Assembly: GCA_043784965.1 (NCBI GenBank) | Contig: JAYVXS010000056.1 | Span: forward strand, 1 to 22,020 | Direction of reading: 5' to 3' | DNA from: JAYTQQ01 sp043784965 | GTDB lineage: Bacteria > Bdellovibrionota > Bdellovibrionia > Bdellovibrionales > JAMPXM01 | DNA length: 22,020 nucleotides | Part shown: positions 6,708 through 12,730 of the stretch, piece by piece | Numbering within the stretch: the first letter of the stretch is position 1 | Layout: each line of letters begins with the position of its first letter | The notes under the pieces: model-generated | The model's database searches: none | What the model saw: the letters and a program-made list of their open reading frames with translations, nothing else | Told to the model about the DNA's origin: nothing | Made by a program: the position numbers and the translations under genes

Positions 6708-7853
6708 CTATATTTCCATTTTTGCAAGATCAAAAATATTTACGAATTGAATTTTCATTTTCTTTAACACCACAACCCGAGTTTTTGAGTCTGAGGTCAC
6801 CACCCAGTTCTGCCCCTTTGGATACTTAGTCCTAAAGAGTTGAAAGGCATCGTCGTTAAAATTGCGCTCACTCCATTTACACTCGATCGCCAGCGTTTCA
6901 GATCGATTGATTGGAATAACAAAATCAATTTCTTTTTGATTTTTTGTACGCCAATAATGTAGCTGTCTTTCATATCCCCGACTTTGCAGAGTTTCTAAGG
7001 TGAGATTTTCTAGGTATTGACCGCAATCCTCGCTACGAAGCTCCGAGATCCCTTTTGCAAAACAACTGAGTCCTGTATCGAAAGCGTAAACCTTAGGCTG
7101 ACTGACAATTTCTTGCAGTGGATTTTGCGAAAAAGGCTTTAACAATGTGATGGCCTTGGTACTCTCAAGAATATCTAAGTATTTCATAGTGGTCGGTCTT
7201 GAGACGCCGCTCACCTGGGCCAACTTTGTCACTTCAAATTGCTGGCCATTATGGATCATTAAATATTCTAGTACTTTCAGAAAAGGCTGCCTTTTCTCGA
7301 CCGCAAAAATTTCTTGAATATCTCGTGCGTAAAAAGAGTCCATCCATTCTGCAAAAAAATCAGGGTCCAGTTCGTCTTGCAAAAGAGACGGCGGCAAACC
7401 GCCAAAAAGAATCCGTTTTTTGAGCGTACTTTTAAAGGCCGCCAATTCACTTACCAAAACAGGCAGAAAATGAATATTTCTCTTACGATCAGTAAGTGAA
7501 TCCTTAAATTTCTTACTTGCAACCAAAGTTGATGATCCCGTCGCAAGTATTTTAATTCCCTTAAAGTGATCGGCGCCAATTTTTAGTAACTGCGAGGCCT
7601 CTGGCAGTTGGTGAATCTCATCAAAAACCACGACCTTGGCTTTTAGATTTAGATAAAAATCCTCTGGATCTTCAAGTCGGCGTTGCTCACTTGGCAGATC
7701 ACAATTGATATAAACGGACTGAGGAATCGACTTCGCCAAGGTCGTCTTGCCAGAGCGACGCACTCCCGCGAGCCATACGATAGGCCTTTGTGTCCACGAC
7801 TTTTGTATTTTTTCGAGCCAAAAACTACGTTCGATGTTGAAAATCATGTTCAT
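6708..7853 (-). CDS. AAA_14/DUF4143 family ATPase (copy 2)
   Basis: A 381-residue member of the AAA_14-DUF4143 family, clearly different in sequence from copy 1. Walker A GVRRSGKTT lies at residues 30-38, Walker B VVVFDEIHQLP near 74-84, and the sensor TGSS near 106. A winged-helix-like segment (VTKLAQVSGVSRPTTMKYLDIL) follows, and the C terminus carries YWRTKNQKEIDFVI and LAIECKWS, the nuclease-like E/D...ECK pattern. The two possible starts, ATG 7853 and ATG 7847, lie in or next to an inverted repeat. It is divergent from the Fic gene. Two fragments similar to its 3' half occur at 10211-10258, so a relative once lay there. Biological role unknown. Confidence 0.9.
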   Translation of the reverse strand: MNMIFNIERSFWLEKIQKSWTQRPIVWLAGVRRSGKTTLAKSIPQSVYINCDLPSEQRRLEDPEDFYLNLKAKVVVFDEIHQLPEASQLLKIGADHFKGIKILATGSSTLVASKKFKDSLTDRKRNIHFLPVLVSELAAFKSTLKKRILFGGLPPSLLQDELDPDFFAEWMDSFYARDIQEIFAVEKRQPFLKVLEYLMIHNGQQFEVTKLAQVSGVSRPTTMKYLDILESTKAITLLKPFSQNPLQEIVSQPKVYAFDTGLSCFAKGISELRSEDCGQYLENLTLETLQSRGYERQLHYWRTKNQKEIDFVIPINRSETLAIECKWSERNFNDDAFQLFRTKYPKGQNWVVTSDSKTRVVVLKKMKIQFVNIFDLAKMEI

Positions 7854-7889
7854 AACTATACTTTACATATAGTTATGCTAAATGTAAAG
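7851..7889 (-). promoter_or_regulatory. Nested inverted repeats over the start codon of ATPase copy 2
   Basis: CATAACTATA (7851-7860) and TATAGTTATG (7868-7877) are perfect 10-bp arms around 7 bp; the start codon at 7853-7851 is the end of one arm. A second pair, CTTTACAT (7861-7868) and ATGTAAAG (7882-7889), interlocks with the first. Likely an autoregulatory operator or a translation-blocking hairpin. Confidence 0.65.
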
Positions 7890-7903
7890 TCTGCTTTTAT
7901 TGG

Positions 7904-7967
7904 TTGATGGCCGGCGGGCCAGGCCCTTAGCCGGCTCCTTTGGCCGGCCCTAGGCGCCTGGGCGCCT
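7904..7967. repeat. GC-rich palindromic intergenic element
   Basis: About 65 bp of very high GC in an otherwise AT-rich divergent region. It contains repeated GCCGGC sites and a tight hairpin, AGGCGCC and GGCGCCT (7952-7967). It lacks a T-run, so it is not a classical terminator. It resembles a REP-like element, but I see no second full copy. Confidence 0.4.
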
Positions 7968-7993
7968 TAAGCCGTCATTTGAATTATAAAGCC

Positions 7994-8044
7994 AGTATTG
8001 CGACATAAAATGTCGCAATACTCTCATGATAATGTCGCAATACT
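7994..8044 (+). promoter_or_regulatory. Fic operator 1 and half-site
   Basis: AGTATTGCGACAT (7994-8006) and its exact inverse (8010-8022) are separated by AAA. The right arm, ATGTCGCAATACT, recurs at 8032-8044. This is a strong candidate binding site for a dimeric regulator, possibly the winged-helix part of the adjacent Fic protein. Confidence 0.75.
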
Positions 8045-8073
8045 TGAAATCGCGACACTTTTCATGCTATAAG
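8044..8073 (+). promoter_or_regulatory. Candidate fic promoter
   Basis: TTGAAA (8044-8049) and TATAAG (8068-8073) are 18 bp apart and lie between the two palindromes, with another partial site (GCGACA, 8052-8057) in the spacer. Transcription would begin near 8080, upstream of the second palindrome. Confidence 0.5.
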
Positions 8074-8091
8074 TTAATATATGCGACTATC

Positions 8092-8114
8092 GCGACATAA
8101 AATGTCGCAATACT
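8092..8114 (+). promoter_or_regulatory. Fic operator 2 in the 5' leader
   Basis: GCGACAT (8092-8098), AAA, ATGTCGC (8102-8108), then AATACT repeats the core of operator 1. It ends two bases before the ribosome binding site (GGAGG, 8117-8121), so it could act on DNA or as an RNA hairpin. Confidence 0.7.
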
Positions 8115-8125
8115 CTGGAGGATTT

Positions 8126-9529
8126 ATGGCTCCGAAAAAGAAAATCAATCTCAAAGAACTGATACTGAGGCTCCTCTCCGAAAAAAAGGAAATCAGTATT
8201 CATGAGGTCGCAAAAGCTGCCGCAACGTCAATGCTCGTGCCAGCTGACCGAAGGGCAATTCAGCGCGCCTTCAAAGAACTCATCGAAAATAAAGTGATTC
8301 TATCCCATGGCAAGGCGCGCGCGCGCACGTACAGTTCACTCAAGCTTCACTCACTCAAGCTTCAAGAAACGCCCATTCAAGCGAATGCCACAACTGCGTT
8401 CAAAGATATCCCCCTCTCCCAAGAGGCCAAGAATTTGCTAAATTACGTCTCTCAGTCTCTCCAAACTCGAAAACCAATTGCTTACAATCAGGAGTTCTTA
8501 AGATCGTATGAGCCAAACCGATCCTATTACTTAACCGAAGCCCAGTGTTCACAGCTTGCAGATATTGGTCGCATAGAGAACAAACCACAACCTGCTGGCA
8601 CCCACGCTCGCCATATCTTGAACCGTTTACTCATAGATTTATCTTGGAATTCAAGCCGCCTCGAGGGCAACACCTATTCTCTCTTAGAAACAAAACGACT
8701 TATTGAACTTGGTGAAAATGCCGTGGGCAAAAACGCTTCTGAAGCGCAAATGATTTTAAATCACAAAGCTGGTATCGAATATATTATCGAGGGGGCCGCA
8801 GACAAAAAAATTAGCTCTCATAAAGTGTGCAGTATACACGCCCTATTATCTGAAAACCTCTTGGGGGACCCTGGTGCCTCGGGCAGAATTAGAGAAATTG
8901 CAGTTGGCGTTGGGGGCTCCACCTATATGCCCCTTGAAAACCCTCACGTCCTTAAAGATTGTTTTCAGGTATTCATTGAAAAATTGAACTTCATAAAAAA
9001 TCCATTTGAGCAGTCATTTTTTTCATTGGTTCATCTTTCATATATGCAGGCCTTCGAAGATGTAAATAAAAGAACGGCGAGACTTGTGGCCAATATTTCG
9101 CTAATTAAAGAAAATTTAAATCCACTATCTTTTGCGGATATAGAAAAGGAGGCTTACGCCAAGTCCCTTATTGGGATTTATGAAAAAAATGACGTCAGCC
9201 TCCTAAGAGATTTGTATATGTGGGCTTATGAGCGGTCCTCGCAAAAATACTCCGCCATTCAACAGGCTATGGGTGAGCCCAATCTATTGAAGTTAAAATA
9301 TCGCACCGCAATCCAAAATGTGATTCGTGCAGTGATTCTTGAAAAGGTGCCAGGGCCAGAGGTAGTGAACAGAATTCAAAACTTGCTGGAGACTCAAGAC
9401 ATTGAGCAACAAGATAGGGCCGAGCTTTTTAAATTGATCGAAATAGAAATCATGAGCCTGCATGACGGCAATATTGCTCGATTCAAAATTCGCCCGAGCG
9501 AGTTTGAGAAATGGAAAGATTTGCAATGA
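8126..9529 (+). CDS. Winged-helix Fic-domain protein with altered active site
   Basis: A 467-residue protein. The N terminus (residues 5-60) looks like a winged helix. SSRLEGN at residues 176-182 fits the (S/T)xxxE(G/N) inhibitory motif of N-terminally self-inhibited Fic proteins. The Fic signature region is QAFEDVNKRTAR (308-319): the canonical HxFx(D/E)GN(G/K)RxxR histidine is glutamine and the glycine before asparagine is valine, while Asp, Asn and Arg remain. Fic enzymes transfer AMP or related groups and the histidine is the general base, so AMPylation may be lost or altered. I recall relatives with the same change, so it may be a subfamily trait. ATG 8126 with GGAGG is chosen over ATG 8081, which lies upstream of operator 2. 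A 15-bp tandem duplication (8336-8365, SLKLHSLKLQ) lies in the linker. Confidence 0.87.
   Translation: MAPKKKINLKELILRLLSEKKEISIHEVAKAAATSMLVPADRRAIQRAFKELIENKVILSHGKARARTYSSLKLHSLKLQETPIQANATTAFKDIPLSQEAKNLLNYVSQSLQTRKPIAYNQEFLRSYEPNRSYYLTEAQCSQLADIGRIENKPQPAGTHARHILNRLLIDLSWNSSRLEGNTYSLLETKRLIELGENAVGKNASEAQMILNHKAGIEYIIEGAADKKISSHKVCSIHALLSENLLGDPGASGRIREIAVGVGGSTYMPLENPHVLKDCFQVFIEKLNFIKNPFEQSFFSLVHLSYMQAFEDVNKRTARLVANISLIKENLNPLSFADIEKEAYAKSLIGIYEKNDVSLLRDLYMWAYERSSQKYSAIQQAMGEPNLLKLKYRTAIQNVIRAVILEKVPGPEVVNRIQNLLETQDIEQQDRAELFKLIEIEIMSLHDGNIARFKIRPSEFEKWKDLQ
8336..8365 (+). repeat. 15-bp tandem duplication in fic linker
   Basis: TCACTCAAGCTTCAC is followed directly by a copy with one mismatch, giving SLKLH-SLKLQ between the winged-helix and Fic parts. 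In frame. Confidence 0.88.
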
Positions 9530-9638
9530 GATGATCCGCTCATCCGGACAAGCCGAATTCGATCAAATACAGCCCCAGGCTATAAGTTCAATAGAGCCAG
9601 CCTACGATTTGCATAGCTCACCTATTGTATCTGCAAAA

Positions 9639-9667
9639 TTGACTTGTAGCTACAATTGAGGTACATT
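9639..9667 (+). promoter_or_regulatory. Candidate promoter and operator of BrnT-like module
   Basis: TTGACT (9639-9644) and TACATT (9662-9667) are 17 bp apart, with the perfect palindrome TTGTAGCTACAA (9644-9655) at the left of the spacer. Transcription would then begin almost at the ATG (9672), making the message leaderless; alternatively GAGG at 9658-9661 is a ribosome binding site used from an unseen upstream promoter. Confidence 0.45.
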
Positions 9668-9671
9668 AAAC

Positions 9672-9932
9672 ATGACGGGTCTCCGCGGAAAACGCTGGTT
9701 CTTATTCATTTGGGATGATGGTAATTTGGATCACTTGGCACTCCATCAAATACAAGAATCGGAAGCTGAGGAAATTTTTTTTAACTCGTACATAATTACT
9801 CCGAATAAGAAGAAGTATGGACCCAAAAAGTACAGAATCGATGGGCGAACAAATGCCGGTCGTAAAATTAGGCTTATTTTTGAAGATTTTGGCTCAAGTT
9901 CAGCCAGAATCATAACTGGATGGGATTTATGA
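9672..9932 (+). CDS. BrnT-like toxin of a type II toxin-antitoxin pair
   Basis: An 86-residue protein with the BrnT/RelE-like pattern: FIWDDGNLDHLALHQIQESEAEEIFFN, then YRIDGRTNAGRKIRLIFEDFG and RIITGWDL. Members are small ribonucleases that inhibit translation and are blocked by CopG-type antitoxins. The pattern WDxxNxDHxxxH at the N terminus and R-I-I-T near the end support this. Its TGA overlaps the antitoxin start as ATGA. The length is normal, so unlike the two neighbouring BrnT remnants this copy looks complete. Confidence 0.75.
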   Translation: MTGLRGKRWFLFIWDDGNLDHLALHQIQESEAEEIFFNSYIITPNKKKYGPKKYRIDGRTNAGRKIRLIFEDFGSSSARIITGWDL

Positions 9933-10159
9933 AAAAAAAAGTAAAAGCATTCAAATACAAAGCCTCGGATTGGGATGAGTCGAATTCTGTTAAAGTGACG
10001 CCCGAAAAGCGCATTCGCTCAGGTATTTCAACCAGCATTCGGCTGCCAAAAGCAATGGTCTCAAAGCTTCGAAAAATTGCCCGCAGAAAGGGTGATATTG
10101 GATATCAAACCTTACTTAAAATCTGGATTGCCGAAAGACTTGAAAAAGAGTCAGCCTAG
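9929..10159 (+). CDS. CopG/BrnA-like antitoxin
   Basis: A 76-residue antitoxin. A basic, variable N terminus precedes a ribbon-helix-helix: SGISTSIRLPKAMVSKLRKIA, then GDIGYQTLLKIWIAERL. The ISxRLP and GYQTLxxxWIxERL patterns are typical of the CopG antitoxins that pair with BrnT-like toxins. The start at 9929 is set by the ATGA overlap with the toxin stop; the in-frame ATG at 9920 lies inside the toxin gene. Expected to repress the operon by binding the palindrome at 9644-9655. Confidence 0.82.
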   Translation: MKKKVKAFKYKASDWDESNSVKVTPEKRIRSGISTSIRLPKAMVSKLRKIARRKGDIGYQTLLKIWIAERLEKESA

Positions 10160-10210
10160 TATTAGTGCGAAATCGACAAGAGAACTCAGGTCTTTATTAT
10201 TAAGGGCTCT

Positions 10211-10258
10211 GGATACTTAGTCCTAATGAGTTGAAAAGTTTTAGCAATGTAATGGCCT
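10211..10258 (-). pseudogene. Scar of a deleted DUF4143 ATPase relative
   Basis: Positions 10211-10238 match 6820-6847 of ATPase copy 2 at 26 of 28 bases, and 10240-10258 match 7138-7156 at 17 of 19. Both are in the same order and strand as in the gene, but the roughly 290 bp between them are missing. This is best read as the remnant of a related gene after an internal deletion. No reading frame remains. Confidence 0.8.
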
Positions 10259-10433
10259 GATAGTTCAAAAATTGCAAAAATTTGCCAGACGAAGCGCCGC
10301 CACTCGGCCGCGATATCTACAGAGCAAGTGCTTTCACTGGTCTTAGTTTAGCGCCTTGCTTGCAATCAGAACAATTCAAATTGAATAATTTAATTTTATT
10401 ATTGTATTTTTATACATTTATGGTAAGGTGATT
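10259..10433. other. Degenerate intergenic stretch with AT-rich promoter region
   Basis: No gene seen. From 10371 to 10420 the sequence is strongly AT-rich. ATTCAA and TTGAAT (10374-10386) flank a single base, and TTGAAT could be a -35 with TATTTT (10405-10410) as -10 at 18 bp. This may drive the module at 10434-10891. GTAAGGTG just before 10434 gives a ribosome binding site. Confidence 0.4.
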
Positions 10434-10505
10434 ATGAAGGCCCTGCTGGTGATTAGCGAAAAGGAGACCCTTCCTCTAAAGTTTGGCGAGATGGAGGGCT
10501 CTTGA
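10434..10505 (+). pseudogene. Toxin stub, possibly TumE (DUF6516) N terminus
   Basis: A 23-codon frame, MKALLVISEKETLPLKFGE and a few more residues, has a clear ribosome binding site (TAAGGTG) and overlaps the following antitoxin start as TTGA. The MKAxLxxxEKxxLP beginning recalls TumE/DUF6516 toxins, which normally precede this kind of antitoxin and are about 90-120 residues long. I read it as a toxin reduced by internal deletion while its translation signals survived. A real leader peptide coupling translation of the antitoxin is the alternative. Confidence 0.45.
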
Positions 10506-10891
10506 AAACATTTACCTTAAAACTGGGCAAGACCTCACTCAAAGATATGATGTCCGATTTTAAGCGCGCCGTAAAAACTGGCGTCCCTCATATAAAAGAA
10601 GATGAAATGCTTTGCGGCTCCATTAGTGCTATGATGGATGCCGTTTCTCGATCAAAACTAGAAGCATTCGCTGCTATTGTCGAACACAAGCCAAATAGCG
10701 TAAAAGAACTCGCTGAAATTTTGAAAAAGAACCAGGGTAATGTCTCACGCGACGTCAAAGGTCTCGAACTCATAGGACTCATTGAACTTAAAAAGGACAA
10801 ACGAGATGATCCGCGAGCCGTTCGCCCAGTTGCTAAGTACGATCAGATTGTTTTCGACTTTCAATCTACCCGCACCAAAGGTGCTTCTTGA
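10502..10891 (+). CDS. TumA-like HTH antitoxin (HVO_A0114-type regulator)
   Basis: A 129-residue protein. The N terminus, MKTFTLKLGKTSLKDM, and the winged helix (KLEAFAAIVEHKPNSVKELAEIL, NQGNVSRDVKGLELIGLIEL, ending in KYDQIVFDF) match the MarR-like antitoxins encoded after TumE toxins. The start is TTG at 10502 with GGAGG at 10493-10497, overlapping the stop of the toxin stub. The expected partner is reduced to 23 codons, so this is probably a surviving antitoxin or regulator. The last codons overlap the BrnT remnant. Confidence 0.7.
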   Translation: MKTFTLKLGKTSLKDMMSDFKRAVKTGVPHIKEDEMLCGSISAMMDAVSRSKLEAFAAIVEHKPNSVKELAEILKKNQGNVSRDVKGLELIGLIELKKDKRDDPRAVRPVAKYDQIVFDFQSTRTKGAS

Positions 10892-11015
10892 TCTGAATCA
10901 AATAGCAAGCCGTAAGAAGCACGGTATCTGGTTTGAATCAGATTCCGTCATTCAAATTATTTCGGCTCGCAAAGCGACTAAAAAGGAAAGAGTGTTTTAT
11001 GAAAAAGGAATATGA
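10881..11015 (+). pseudogene. BrnT toxin with large in-frame internal deletion
   Basis: The frame reads LDLNQIASRKKHGIWFE and then, directly, VIQIISARKATKKERVFYEK. The first piece is the BrnT N-terminal motif (usually WDxxKAxxNxxKHGxxFEEA), the second is its C-terminal motif (RIISARKATKxERxxYE). The roughly 45-50 residues normally between them are absent although the frame is intact. The expected WD is also altered to LD. The product would be about 45 residues and cannot form the full RelE-like fold. It overlaps both the preceding TumA-like gene and the antitoxin start. Confidence 0.8.
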
Positions 11016-11139
11016 TTTCGATAAAATGAAAAAATTGAAAAACCCGTATCCTGCCAAAAAGAAAAAGGCAGTTGGTATTAATTTGAGCCCGGCCGTCATC
11101 GATTACTTCAAAAAGCTCTCTGATGAGTATGGCAATTGA
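10999..11139 (+). CDS. BrnA-like antitoxin, C-terminally truncated
   Basis: A 46-residue product, MKKEYDFDKMKKLKNPY then KKKAVGINLSPAVIDYFKKLSDEYGN, matches the start of BrnA antitoxins. These normally continue with a PYQTLIN-type helix and another 15-25 residues that complete the ribbon-helix-helix. Here a stop follows immediately. It starts inside the BrnT remnant, as intact brnTA genes do. DNA binding is likely weakened or lost, so this whole module looks decayed. Confidence 0.7.
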   Translation: MKKEYDFDKMKKLKNPYPAKKKKAVGINLSPAVIDYFKKLSDEYGN

Positions 11140-11398
11140 AGAAATTAAAAAACAAATACGAAGCGAAATTGAAAATGAGTTTCCTGATCTAAGCCCTGAA
11201 GAAAGAGCGGCAATGATTGAATCACGCCTCAAAATTCTATCAAATTCTACTCGCCCGAATCTCATTAAAGTTGATATTGGAGATCATGCTAGCGATGAGA
11301 CGAAATCAGACCTATTTTTAGTCTTAAGCCACTACTTTTCGACACCGGAGCCCTTATTGCTTCCTAGAGACGCTTATCAAAATTCAAGTTTTTTATGA
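11123..11398 (+). CDS. Hypothetical small protein
   Basis: An open frame of up to 91 residues starting at ATG 11123 or ATG 11129, overlapping the end of the truncated BrnA in another frame. The first half (AIEEIKKQIRSEIENEFPDLSPEERAAMIESRL) looks like a charged helical pair; the second half has no recognised features. The composition of the first half looks coding. It could be the C-terminal part of some gene brought in by the deletion that truncated BrnA. It converges on the zinc-ribbon gene, ending one base before its stop. Confidence 0.4.
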   Translation: MSMAIEEIKKQIRSEIENEFPDLSPEERAAMIESRLKILSNSTRPNLIKVDIGDHASDETKSDLFLVLSHYFSTPEPLLLPRDAYQNSSFL

Positions 11399-11399
11399 A

Positions 11400-11981
11400 C
11401 TAAGAAGCCATGGCGTGGCTTGTGACAAACTGAATGAGGTCTTTGCGATCAGCTTCTTTAACTTCCGCGGTGCGGTCTAAGATGGTCACGAAGAACTGCA
11501 CAGCCTCCTCCATCACATTGGAGTCGTACTCCAACTTCCAAACTCTTGAGTAAAGCTCAACTTTTTTAAAAAGCTGATACTTAATAGAGACGCAGATCTT
11601 CTCGCGTGCCCCTTCATCCTTTAGGCGAGCTTTCTCAAGCACTTGCATACGCAGTTTCTTGAAATTCTTCATAGCCATCATTTTCTCAAGATAAAATACC
11701 GTACAAGCCTTCATAAATTCAGACTTATTCAAATTGAACTTGGCAGAATACTCGATGATCCGGCCATACATCGCTCGCGAAAAATACGGCTGAAGCTCTA
11801 TGATAGATTTTGTAAATTGATTGGCCCAAGTATCAATTTCAGATTGAATCTGCGGACTGATCGCCACATTTCCGCAATTCTCACATTGCTGGGCCTCAGT
11901 CTCAAAGCTCTCGCGACCAAGCTTAATCTTAGTTTTGCTAAAAACCACAGAATCCGTTTCACAAGACATACAAAAATCCAT
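11400..11981 (-). CDS. Zinc-ribbon protein with YgiT/MqsA-like N terminus
   Basis: A 193-residue protein. Two CxxC pairs (CMSC and CENCGN, about 32 residues apart) form a YgiT-type zinc ribbon like the N terminus of MqsA antitoxins; VFSKTKIKLGRESFETEAQQCENCG fits well. The remainder is helical, and ICVSIKYQLFKKVELYS...EEAVQFFV recalls a ribbon-helix-helix but is not a clear match. No XRE helix-turn-helix is present. ATG 11981 is chosen over 11996 because GAGGAGG lies just upstream of it. Five 13-bp copies of the ribosome-binding region precede it. The DUF4258/HTH pair upstream on the same strand suggests a related role, perhaps a separately encoded zinc-binding partner; this is inference. Confidence 0.65.
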   Translation of the reverse strand: MDFCMSCETDSVVFSKTKIKLGRESFETEAQQCENCGNVAISPQIQSEIDTWANQFTKSIIELQPYFSRAMYGRIIEYSAKFNLNKSEFMKACTVFYLEKMMAMKNFKKLRMQVLEKARLKDEGAREKICVSIKYQLFKKVELYSRVWKLEYDSNVMEEAVQFFVTILDRTAEVKEADRKDLIQFVTSHAMAS

Positions 11982-11984
11982 AAC

Positions 11985-12049
11985 AGGCCTCCTCATTATT
12001 TCTCTTCATTATTTCCCTTCATTATTTCTCCTCATTATTTCTCCTCATT
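11985..12049 (-). repeat. Five 13-bp copies of a ribosome-binding-site unit
   Basis: On the minus strand the unit AATGAGGAGAAAT repeats five times with small changes, the last becoming AATGAGGAGGCCT before the ATG at 11981. Each copy carries a purine-rich Shine-Dalgarno-like core and an ATG. Because 13 is not a multiple of 3, upstream ATGs soon meet stops. Confidence 0.93.
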
Positions 12050-12216
12050 ATGTCGGAGCGATTGTATTTCTAATTTAAGCCTCTCAATGTACTTTAATTG
12101 CCGTATATAGTAAGGTCTATTTATAATACCTAGGCTTCTCAAGCATTTACAGGTTGTTAGAGGCTAAGACTTGAGCCAAAAATCAAGCCGCCCTGCTTTT
12201 CGCCAAGCCTCGACGC
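12050..12216. other. Intergenic region between zinc-ribbon and HTH genes
   Basis: No gene seen. On the minus strand a TACAAT hexamer near 12065 could be a -10 for the zinc-ribbon gene, but the matching -35 is poor. A weak CTTGA/TCAAG stem lies near 12170-12190 without a T-run. Confidence 0.3.
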
Positions 12217-12627
12217 TCAACTCGCCTTCACTTTGAGATCGTGGATTTTATCTCCGAGAAGGGCAGAAAATTTGCCAGAGATTTCAAGATCTAATTCCTC
12301 TGCTGCAAGTGAACGAACTGCAACTTCATTTACCGGAGTGAGGCGCTGATCTTCTGCCTTCTCCCAATGAAAAACTGAGCCCGAAGTTAGTCCCAGTTTA
12401 TTGGCAAATTTCTCTAGCGAAAGGCCAAGAGCTTTTCGCAAAAATTTAACTTCGCGCCCCCTCAGTGGAATCCGATTTTCAACAATGGCCACCGCAGCGA
12501 GGCGTTCTAACACATCAGGTTCAAGATCAATCACCGAACCTTGCTTTGAGTCCTTCATTGGTACGTTCACAAAATGAATGTACTCAAGGCTTACTAAGCC
12601 AGCTAAATTTTCTTTCCACTTCTTCAT
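12217..12627 (-). CDS. XRE-type HTH antitoxin paired with DUF4258 toxin
   Basis: A 136-residue protein. The C-terminal two thirds hold an XRE helix-turn-helix of the MqsA/HigA type: LRGREVKFLRKALGLSLEKFANKLG, then TSGSVFHWEKAEDQRLTP and NEVAVRSLAAEEL. The N terminus (KKWKENLAGLVSLEYIH) lacks cysteines, so the zinc ribbon usual in MqsA is missing. ATG 12627 is chosen because GAGGAGGACCA sits before it; ATG 12642 overlaps that site. It follows the DUF4258 gene on the same strand with a 13-bp repeat array between, the order expected for a toxin-first pair. It probably binds the palindrome at 13011. Confidence 0.78.
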   Translation of the reverse strand: MKKWKENLAGLVSLEYIHFVNVPMKDSKQGSVIDLEPDVLERLAAVAIVENRIPLRGREVKFLRKALGLSLEKFANKLGLTSGSVFHWEKAEDQRLTPVNEVAVRSLAAEELDLEISGKFSALLGDKIHDLKVKAS

Positions 12628-12662
12628 TGGTCCTCCTCTCATAAATGTTCAGATGAATGTTT

Positions 12663-12727
12663 CAGGTTAGTTTTTCAGGCGCGTTTTTCAGGCGCGTTTA
12701 TCAGGCGCGTTTATCAGGTGCGTTTTT
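12663..12727 (-). repeat. Five 13-bp tandem repeats between toxin and antitoxin
   Basis: The plus-strand unit CAGGCGCGTTTAT/CAGGCGCGTTTTT repeats five times (first copy diverged), filling the gap between the DUF4258 stop and the leader of the antitoxin gene. Same unit length and copy number as the array at 11985, but a different sequence. Confidence 0.93.
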
Positions 12728-12730
12728 TAA

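Noticed and set aside
10161..10174. ATTAGTGCGAAATC shared with 3521-3534 in ATPase copy 1
   Set aside because: A single 14-base match is about what chance gives in a window of this size, and the match does not extend.
11643..12110. Plus-strand open frame opposite the zinc-ribbon gene
   Set aside because: It is antisense to a gene with clear zinc-ribbon motifs and a ribosome binding site, and its translation is not protein-like.
11985..12727. CRISPR array
   Set aside because: The repeats are 13 bp with no spacers between copies.
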